Assembly: GCA_050261495.1 (NCBI GenBank)
Contig: JBLNDI010000022.1
Span: forward strand, 1 to 10,371
Origin: JBMNKL01 sp050261495
GTDB lineage: Bacteria > Bacillota > Clostridia > Acetivibrionales > DTU013
DNA length: 10,371 bases
Direction of reading: 5' to 3'
Both the position numbers and the translations under genes were made by a program. Every line of letters starts with the position of its first letter. Within the stretch, counting starts at the first letter, position 1. Below, piece by piece: positions 5,824 through 10,371 of this stretch. The notes under the pieces were generated by a model, which saw only the letters and a program-made list of their open reading frames with translations, was not told the DNA's origin and did not search any database.

Positions 5824-7344
5824 TTAGTATATAATCCTTTTTGATACGATTTCGTCGGCAATACGCCGCCAGGCATCCGGGTCTTCCATGCCGAGCCTCC
5901 AGAGAGCCACGCCGGATATCCCTTGCTGCCATGCGAGCTTGAGCTTTGCCAAGATGCTCTCGCTGTTTTCAAACCAGACTTCATGCGCATTTCCCTGTTC
6001 ATCGGTATAAGAGAACATGGGGGTCAGCGTGTCCTGGTCAAAAATAATTTCCCGGTTGTAGCGCTCAGCCAGTTCCACCGCCCCTGCATGCGTGACGTAA
6101 GTGTTTTCCCCGGTTGACAGGTTGAAATCGAAACCGAACACGGATATTGCGGCGACTACCTTGCTTGCCGGCATTTTTGTAAGCGTGTAGCCGACAACCT
6201 TTGTCATCCAGCCGCTCGAAACCACCGGTCCAGGGCCGCTTCCCGGCCAGCCGTGCTCGTTGTAAAGCATTACTATAAACTGGTCTACAGCCGCCCCGAT
6301 AACGGAATAATCAAAGGGATCCGAGAACGGGTTGAACGGCGGGAAATCTCTGATGCGGGAAGGTACGGAGGCCGACAGAAAGTACCCGCGGTTTTTCATA
6401 GCCTGCCCAAGCTCTGTGTAAAATTCGGATAGCCTTCCGCTGTCTTCCATAAACACATCTTCAATATCTATGTTCACACCGTCAAAGCCAAACCGGTCGA
6501 TTAAGGCGATTATGTTACCGATGGCGGCGCTGCGGCTTTGCGGCGTCGCTACCATGGCCTTGACCACGTTTCTGCTGGCCTCCTGCCCGCCTTCGCCATA
6601 TAACAGGTTGTGTATTACGGGGACGATCATGATATTGTTTCTATGTGCAATGGATACAAGCATTTCAATTTCGTTATCAGTAAATTCTCCGAATTTTTCG
6701 ACGGATGTCGGGTTCTCCTGGTCAAACCTGTACATGAACAGGGGCAGCTCGGATATCTGGGATGTGTTGTCGATAAAAGACCGGAAGGAGCCCGGCAGTT
6801 CAGGGGCTTCCTGGAGCGTGTAGAAACCGGCGATTACCAGTATCGGCTTTGACCCGTCATATGTCCTGAAATTGACCAGGTTTCGGGAAATCCAGCCTTC
6901 ATTGCCGTCATGCAGCGAGACCCTGAGCCAGTCGCGCGTTGTATTTGTCACGGGAAGCCTTGCGCCGGACGAAACCGCTTGTATAACGGTGTAGTTGGTT
7001 CCCGGGCCGCTGCGGATATTTGCTCTTCCCACGTTGACGACCGCCTCGGTATATTGGGGTATCACAAGGCGCTGGCCTGCATTGATGTCTGTGCTTTGAA
7101 GCCTGTTCAATACCATGATGCTTTCCACGGTAGTGTTGTATTGCCTTGCGATATTGTACAGCGAGTCGCCCGGCTGTACGGTATATGTAATGACCCTGGA
7201 TACCTGTATGGGAATAAATAGCATCTGTCCCGGCGTAATTTCGCTGTCAGTCAGTTGGTTTGCGATTGAAAGCTGCCGCACGGAAACGCCGAACCTTTGT
7301 GCTATGGCGCTTAATGAATCGCCTGGTTGAACGGTATACCACAT
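5824..7344 (-). CDS. LysM-LysM-SH3b-GH18 cell-wall/spore-cortex hydrolase (SleL/YaaH-like)
   Basis: 506 residues. Two LysM repeats (2-46, starting YTVQPGDSLSAIAQRF; 53-96, starting YTVQPGDSLYNIARQY) bind peptidoglycan. A bacterial SH3 domain follows (about 103-160: ANIRSGPGTNYTVI...WLRVSLHDGNEGWISRNLV), then a GH18 domain (about 167-490). The GH18 signature FDGVNIDIE (287-295) keeps the catalytic Glu295 and Asp293. The closest characterised type is SleL/YaaH, an N-acetylglucosaminidase that degrades spore cortex during germination. Like those enzymes it has no signal peptide, since the first LysM starts at residue 2, which fits deposition into the spore from the mother cell rather than Sec export. 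The added SH3b domain differs from the simple two-LysM plus GH18 plan. The start has AGGTGA 6 nt upstream, and a TATAAT lies at 7379-7374. The gene is divergent from the thioesterase. Confidence 0.88.
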   Translation of the reverse strand: MWYTVQPGDSLSAIAQRFGVSVRQLSIANQLTDSEITPGQMLFIPIQVSRVITYTVQPGDSLYNIARQYNTTVESIMVLNRLQSTDINAGQRLVIPQYTEAVVNVGRANIRSGPGTNYTVIQAVSSGARLPVTNTTRDWLRVSLHDGNEGWISRNLVNFRTYDGSKPILVIAGFYTLQEAPELPGSFRSFIDNTSQISELPLFMYRFDQENPTSVEKFGEFTDNEIEMLVSIAHRNNIMIVPVIHNLLYGEGGQEASRNVVKAMVATPQSRSAAIGNIIALIDRFGFDGVNIDIEDVFMEDSGRLSEFYTELGQAMKNRGYFLSASVPSRIRDFPPFNPFSDPFDYSVIGAAVDQFIVMLYNEHGWPGSGPGPVVSSGWMTKVVGYTLTKMPASKVVAAISVFGFDFNLSTGENTYVTHAGAVELAERYNREIIFDQDTLTPMFSYTDEQGNAHEVWFENSESILAKLKLAWQQGISGVALWRLGMEDPDAWRRIADEIVSKRIIY

Positions 7345-7373
7345 GATAATTCACCTTTTTTTCAATGATATCC

Positions 7374-7379
7374 ATTATA
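7374..7379 (-). promoter_or_regulatory. Possible -10 box of the GH18 gene
   Basis: TATAAT on the minus strand, 30 nt upstream of the ATG. No good -35 is found 17 nt upstream (TCACCT). A sporulation sigma factor may be used instead, but no clear sigma-E/F/G/K consensus was recognised. Confidence 0.35.
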
Positions 7380-7420
7380 TTCAGCCGGGCTTTGAAAGGT
7401 GAGAGGGGTTGCATATAAAT

Positions 7421-7450
7421 TTGCGTTTATAAATTTATAAAGGGTATATT
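7421..7450 (+). promoter_or_regulatory. Candidate promoter of the thioesterase gene with an embedded 16-bp palindrome
   Basis: TTGCGT (7421-7426), an 18-nt spacer and TATATT (7445-7450) make a plausible sigma-A promoter. The spacer is filled by a perfect 16-bp palindrome, TTTATAAATTTATAAA (7426-7441). The 9-mer TATAAATTT occurs at 7414-7422 and again at 7428-7436. The palindrome's position would suit a repressor operator. AT-richness makes chance palindromes likelier, so the operator idea is tentative. Confidence 0.45.
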
Positions 7451-7491
7451 TACAATAATAAAAATAAAAAGAAAATAAAAGGAGCATACAT

Positions 7492-7983
7492 ATGAATCCT
7501 AAATCACCAAGGGAATCAATGGTGGAAATGACGGAACTGGTGCTGCCGAATGACACGAATATGCTTGGGAACCTTCTTGGAGGCAGATTGATGCATCTTG
7601 TTGATGTTGCCGGAGCCATGGCCGCACAACGGCACAGCAACAGAATTGTTGTTACGGCTGCAATTGACAGTGTAGATTTTAAGTCCCCTGTTAAAGCCGG
7701 AGAAATAGTTATTCTGAAAGCAAAGGTCACCTGGGTCGGCAGGACCTCAATGGAAGTTGCTGTCGAAGTTTTTTCCGAAGATTATGTTACAAACATGAGA
7801 AAATTTACTAATAAGGCATATGTGACTTATGTGGCGGTAGACTCCGATGGTAAGCCGGTTGAGGTTTGCGGCCTGCTGCCGGAAACAGAGGAAGAGAAGA
7901 GGGAGTATGAAGCGGCGGCCGGAAGACGCAGTGAAAGGCTGAAAAGGAGAAGCATGGCAGAGGACCCCGGTATTTCTGTTTAA
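7492..7983 (+). CDS. Hot-dog acyl-CoA thioesterase (YciA/ACOT type)
   Basis: 163 residues, one hot-dog domain, cytosolic. It hydrolyses acyl-CoA to free acid and CoA. The segment NMLGNLLGGRLMHLVDVAGAMAAQRH (23-48) holds the conserved Asn-x-x-Gly-Gly and the catalytic-type Asp38. The strands VVTAAIDSVDFKSPVKAGEIV and KFTNKAYVTYVAVD are typical of the family, where they form the dimer interface and active-site groove. The C-terminal 35 residues are highly charged and probably helical. The ATG at 7492 has AAAAGGAG 7 nt upstream. It is divergent from the GH18 gene and convergent, 21 nt apart, with the yyaL-like gene; no terminator is seen in that gap. Chain-length preference cannot be inferred. 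Confidence 0.9.
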   Translation: MNPKSPRESMVEMTELVLPNDTNMLGNLLGGRLMHLVDVAGAMAAQRHSNRIVVTAAIDSVDFKSPVKAGEIVILKAKVTWVGRTSMEVAVEVFSEDYVTNMRKFTNKAYVTYVAVDSDGKPVEVCGLLPETEEEKREYEAAAGRRSERLKRRSMAEDPGISV

Positions 7984-8004
7984 AGCAGCTGCAGGTTGCG
8001 ATAT

Positions 8005-10071
8005 TCAGGAATGCAGCAATTCCCGGAGCTTTTCCGGATCGGTGACCGGATTGTCGCAGGTAAAGCCACGGCAGACGTACGCTGCCGCTTTGCCGCCTGC
8101 AGCGGGATAATTTGCCGCAAATGGCACAAGCTCAAAAAGATCAGCCCGGGCTTGTTCGCTATTGATATAAATGGATACGGTGAAGGGCCTATATCCTTCT
8201 CTCAGTACATTAAGGAGCTCATCGGCGCCTGTGTCGCTGCTGCCCGTTATTATTACCTCATTTCCTTGTGCTTTCAGCATAATGGCTGCTCCGAGCATGT
8301 GGCTGAATCCGGCGGGGTAATCGGAAATGCTGCCGGAAAATGCGTCAATGATACGTAGAGCTTTCTCTTCCAGTTCATACGATCCTGTCAGCCGGGCCAG
8401 CCTTATCATATTGTGAGCGGCTTGCGAGTTGGCGGAAGGGACGGCTCCGTCATAGCCCTCCTTGGGGCGCAGTATTAGTTGTTCGCCGTCGTTGCCGTAA
8501 AGGTACAGGCCGCCGTTTTCGCCATCCCAGAAAAGCTCGAGCATCTGTCTGTTCAGCCGGACGGCTTCCTTCAGGTACTTGGTTTTATATGTCGTTTCAT
8601 AGAGCTCAAGCAAACCCCATACCAGGAAAGCATAATCCTCGGCATATGCTTTCAGGCGGGCTGTTCCCTCGCGGTATACCGCAAGGAGCCGGCTATTTTC
8701 ATCCACCAGGTTTCTTAATATGAAATCCGCGGCTTTTTCCGCTGCCGCGGTATAGCGGGAGTTGCCCAGGACCCTGCCGCCTATTGCCATTGCTGCTATC
8801 ATGAGGCCGTTCCATGAGGTGAGGATTTTATCATCCTTGAAAGGGTGGGGTCTCCTGTCGCGGTACTCGAAAAGCTTTTGCCGGCATGCTTCCCAAAGTT
8901 CCTTATTGGTGTCTGGTATTCCGGCTTTGTCAACTGTGCCGGCGCTGTCGTTTGTGTCGGCGTCGTCGTTAATTCCGGCACTTCCAAATATGCTTTTTTC
9001 CGTATCTTGCCTGATTATATTGGGAATGCTGCGCCCGTCGAAATTTCCTTTGTCCGTTATGTCAAGCATGTCCATAACCCATTCGGCTTCATTGCTGTTG
9101 CCGTTACCCAAAGCTGCCCTGACTTCATCCGGGGTCCAGGTGTAGAACCGGCCTTCCTCCCTGAGCCCGGTTTCGTCTTCCGAATCCGCGTCTTCAGCGG
9201 AGTAAAAGCCGCCCTCGGGGGAGGTCATGTCCCTTAATATATATGTGAAAATTTCTTCGGCAGTGCCGGCATATTTTCTGTTGCCGGTCGCCTGGAATGT
9301 TTCCAGGTAAGCGATCGCCAGCAACGCATTGTCGTAAAGCATTTTTTCAAAGTGGGGGACAAGCCATGCCCTGTCTGTCGAGTAGCGGCAGAAGCCGAAA
9401 CCGATATGGTCGAATATGCCGCCGCGCCGCATGCAGTCGAGCGACTTTTCAGTCATTTTCAAAGTCGTTTCATTTCCCGTCAGCTTCCAGTATCTCAGCA
9501 AAAACAAGAATATGTGCGGCGACGGGAACTTGGGGGCCTGTCCGAAGCCGCCGAATATATCGTCAAAGGAATTTTTATACTGCCCGAATGCCATGTTTAT
9601 AAGTTTGTCAAGGATGGCGTGTTTTTCCTCATGCTCCGCTAATATGCGCTCCGCTGATGAGCGGGACGCAGATGCGCGTGTAGATGCAGATGCCGTCGGC
9701 GTATTTCTGCCTGAAACAGCCGCCATTATGGCGTCGGCAGTGTCAAGCAGCGCCTGGCGGTCATTTTTCCAGGCTTCAGATATCCTTTTCAGGATTGTCA
9801 TCAAACCTGGCAAACCCATCCGGCTGTATTTCGGAAAGTAAGTCCCTGCGAAAAAAGGTTTGCCGCCGGGCGTCATAATTATTGTCATAGGCCACCCTCC
9901 ATGCCCGTTAAGAGCCTGGCACACCGACATGTAAATGCTGTCTATATCAGGCCGTTCCTCGCGGTCAACCTTTACCGATACGAAATCCCTGTTGAGCACT
10001 CGGGCAACTTCATTGTCCTCGAAGCTTTCTCTCTCCATGACATGGCACCAATGACATGTTCTCAAAGTCAT
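8005..10071 (-). CDS. yyaL: YyaL/DUF255 (thioredoxin-like + six-hairpin barrel) protein, main part of a split gene
   Basis: 688 residues from the ATG at 10071; the frame stays open, out of register with the family, up to 10176. It begins just before the thioredoxin-like motif TCHWCHVMERESFED (CHWC at 6-9) and continues with KVDREERPDID, GGWPMTIIMTPGGKPFFAGTYFP and FGGFGQAPKFPSP. The rest is an alpha/alpha-barrel domain (HPFKDDKILTSWNGLMIAA, LVPHFEKMLYDNALL) resembling sugar epimerases. The biochemical role of YyaL/SSP411 proteins is not settled. The normal 53-residue N-terminus is encoded just upstream in another frame and is separated by a 19-bp insertion. The ATG used here lies inside that insertion, 4 nt after the TGA, so expression would need translational reinitiation; no ribosome binding site is visible. 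Two low-complexity inserts are present: Ala/Ser-rich at 126-139 and a six-residue repeat at 362-385. Functional gene versus pseudogene is unresolved. Confidence 0.75.
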   Translation of the reverse strand: MTLRTCHWCHVMERESFEDNEVARVLNRDFVSVKVDREERPDIDSIYMSVCQALNGHGGWPMTIIMTPGGKPFFAGTYFPKYSRMGLPGLMTILKRISEAWKNDRQALLDTADAIMAAVSGRNTPTASASTRASASRSSAERILAEHEEKHAILDKLINMAFGQYKNSFDDIFGGFGQAPKFPSPHIFLFLLRYWKLTGNETTLKMTEKSLDCMRRGGIFDHIGFGFCRYSTDRAWLVPHFEKMLYDNALLAIAYLETFQATGNRKYAGTAEEIFTYILRDMTSPEGGFYSAEDADSEDETGLREEGRFYTWTPDEVRAALGNGNSNEAEWVMDMLDITDKGNFDGRSIPNIIRQDTEKSIFGSAGINDDADTNDSAGTVDKAGIPDTNKELWEACRQKLFEYRDRRPHPFKDDKILTSWNGLMIAAMAIGGRVLGNSRYTAAAEKAADFILRNLVDENSRLLAVYREGTARLKAYAEDYAFLVWGLLELYETTYKTKYLKEAVRLNRQMLELFWDGENGGLYLYGNDGEQLILRPKEGYDGAVPSANSQAAHNMIRLARLTGSYELEEKALRIIDAFSGSISDYPAGFSHMLGAAIMLKAQGNEVIITGSSDTGADELLNVLREGYRPFTVSIYINSEQARADLFELVPFAANYPAAGGKAAAYVCRGFTCDNPVTDPEKLRELLHS
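8917..8988 (-). repeat. Degenerate 18-bp tandem repeat inside the yyaL-like gene, 4 units
   Basis: Four contiguous 18-nt units on the plus strand: TATTCCGGCTTTGTCAAC (8917), TGTGCCGGCGCTGTCGTT (8935), TGTGTCGGCGTCGTCGTT (8953) and AATTCCGGCACTTCCAAA (8971). They encode six-residue units of the type NDDADT, NDSAGT, VDKAGI. They fall between GNFDGRSIPNII and the LWEACRQKLFEYRDRRPHP segment, where family members usually have only a short linker. Confidence 0.65.
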
Positions 10072-10078
10072 AAAGTCA
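10060..10078 (-). other. 19-bp insertion disrupting the yyaL-like gene
   Basis: On the minus strand TGACTTTATGACTTTGAGA stands between codon AGC (end of SIGYS) and ACA (start of TCHWCH), which are adjacent in the family (GYSTCHWCH). Removing these 19 nt restores one continuous 737-residue frame. The insert holds a near-duplicate 8-mer (TGACTTTA TGACTTTG), a TGA in the upstream frame and an ATG in the downstream frame. Confidence 0.8.
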
Positions 10079-10237
10079 GCTATAGCCAATAGAGAGAAAA
10101 ACAGGTTTATCTTCCTGTTTTGCCTTATCAAAGGCTTCCTGTCCCCAAGGATACCAGTCAACTGGATTATGAGCATGTTGTAACAGGTAAGGGGATTTTT
10201 CAGAAATCAATCTATTGGCTTTAGTTGCTTTATTCAT
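10076..10237 (-). pseudogene. yyaL: N-terminal fragment of the yyaL-like gene (53 codons, ends at TGA)
   Basis: ATG at 10237 preceded by GGAAGGTGAT, a strong ribosome binding site with AGGTGA 6 nt from the ATG. The peptide contains RLISEKSPYLLQHAHNPVDW and the segment YPWGQEAFDKA, and ends DKPVFLSIGYS. This is the hallmark N-terminus of DUF255/YyaL proteins, in which TCHWCH should follow at once. Instead a TGA stops it at 10078-10076. Its GC content, by my count, is 61 of 159 (38%), against 80 of 159 (50%) in the next 159 nt of the gene. The fragment alone lacks the CxxC motif and the barrel. If reinitiation works it would be made as a separate 53-residue peptide. Confidence 0.8.
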
Positions 10238-10371
10238 ATGGCATCACCTTCCTTGTACAATTAATATAGTTATTTCATCAGTGACTTTTGCCACTGTTCG
10301 ACCCTGTTAACATAACGTAATATTTGCTACTTTTCTAAACACCAAGCACTTCTATGTGCCATCCCCTAGGG
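10238..10371. other. AT-rich upstream flank without a supported gene
   Basis: 134 bases up to the window edge. On the minus strand only ORF fragments under 20 codons are present. A hairpin CAGTGAC-TTTT-GCCACTG (10279-10296, 7 pairs including one G-T) is present without a T-run, so it is a poor terminator; it might be an operator. AT-rich matches to -10 boxes exist (TATATT about 10262), but no convincing -35. Confidence 0.4.

Noticed and set aside
5605..5844. Plus-strand ORF of 79 codons across the zinc-ribbon leader
   Set aside because: TTG start without a ribosome binding site, no recognisable protein features, and it runs antisense to a promoter and leader on the minus strand.
7987..8000. 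Palindrome GCAGCTGC in the 21-nt gap between the thioesterase and yyaL-like genes as a bidirectional terminator
   Set aside because: The 8-bp self-complementary sequence has no loop and no T-runs.
10060..10078. TGA before the CHWC motif as a selenocysteine codon, or the 19 nt as a translational bypass element
   Set aside because: Reading through TGA stays out of frame with TCHWCH, so selenocysteine cannot restore the protein. Bypassing would need matched take-off and landing codons and a stimulatory hairpin; the codons flanking the insert (AGC and ACA) do not match.
10279..10296. Hairpin CAGTGAC-TTTT-GCCACTG as an intrinsic terminator
   Set aside because: No T-run follows the stem on either strand.
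10270..10371. Short minus-strand coding fragments, one ending in a GxxxxGKS-like peptide and one ending WQKSLMK
   Set aside because: Each is under 20 codons between stops, in different frames, at the window edge; too short to support a gene.

Overview
The window looks like chromosome of a spore-forming member of the Firmicutes, most likely class Clostridia. The basis is gene content: an HD-GYP protein, a SleL/YaaH-like LysM–GH18 enzyme without a signal peptide, a clostridial-type zinc-ribbon miniprotein, AGGAGG-type ribosome binding sites and sigma-A-like promoters. The genus cannot be fixed by eye. Most of the window is housekeeping or physiology; no CRISPR array, tRNA, rRNA, transposase or prophage gene was seen.

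Layout. The + strand starts with an HD-GYP domain gene (3-914), possibly cut by the window edge, carrying a 12-bp tandem repeat in its N-terminal part. After a promoter-bearing gap comes an RsmF/YebU-type rRNA m5C methyltransferase (1055-2557). This runs convergently, with an 8-bp overlap, into a minus-strand pair: an AMP-forming acyl-CoA ligase (3514-5229) followed 7 nt later by a membrane-anchored S41 peptidase lacking a PDZ domain (2550-3506). Further along the minus strand is a self-contained unit for a 68-residue zinc-ribbon protein (5384-5590) with its own promoter, a structured leader and an intrinsic terminator. Upstream of that, also on the minus strand, is the LysM-LysM-SH3b-GH18 hydrolase (5824-7344). 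It is divergent from a hot-dog acyl-CoA thioesterase (7492-7983, +). The window ends in a minus-strand YyaL/DUF255 gene that is broken near its 5' end.

Two observations stand out. First, the zinc-ribbon mRNA leader is predicted to begin with a GAAA-capped hairpin at the transcription start. It also contains an 8-nt sequence perfectly complementary to the gene's own Shine-Dalgarno, extended to 18 pairs in 21-nt arms. This looks like a translational switch, possibly autoregulatory because the protein has a nucleic-acid-binding look. Second, the YyaL gene is interrupted by a 19-bp insertion directly before its CHWC motif. The insertion brings a TGA stop and, 4 nt later, a restart ATG, and it coincides with a drop in GC from about 50% to about 38%. 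This suggests a split, decayed or recombinant gene, or an assembly join.

The acyl-CoA ligase and the thioesterase catalyse opposite steps (making and hydrolysing acyl-CoA) but are in separate units, so a functional link is only inference. Expanded in-frame short repeats in two different genes suggest that this genome tolerates repeat slippage.
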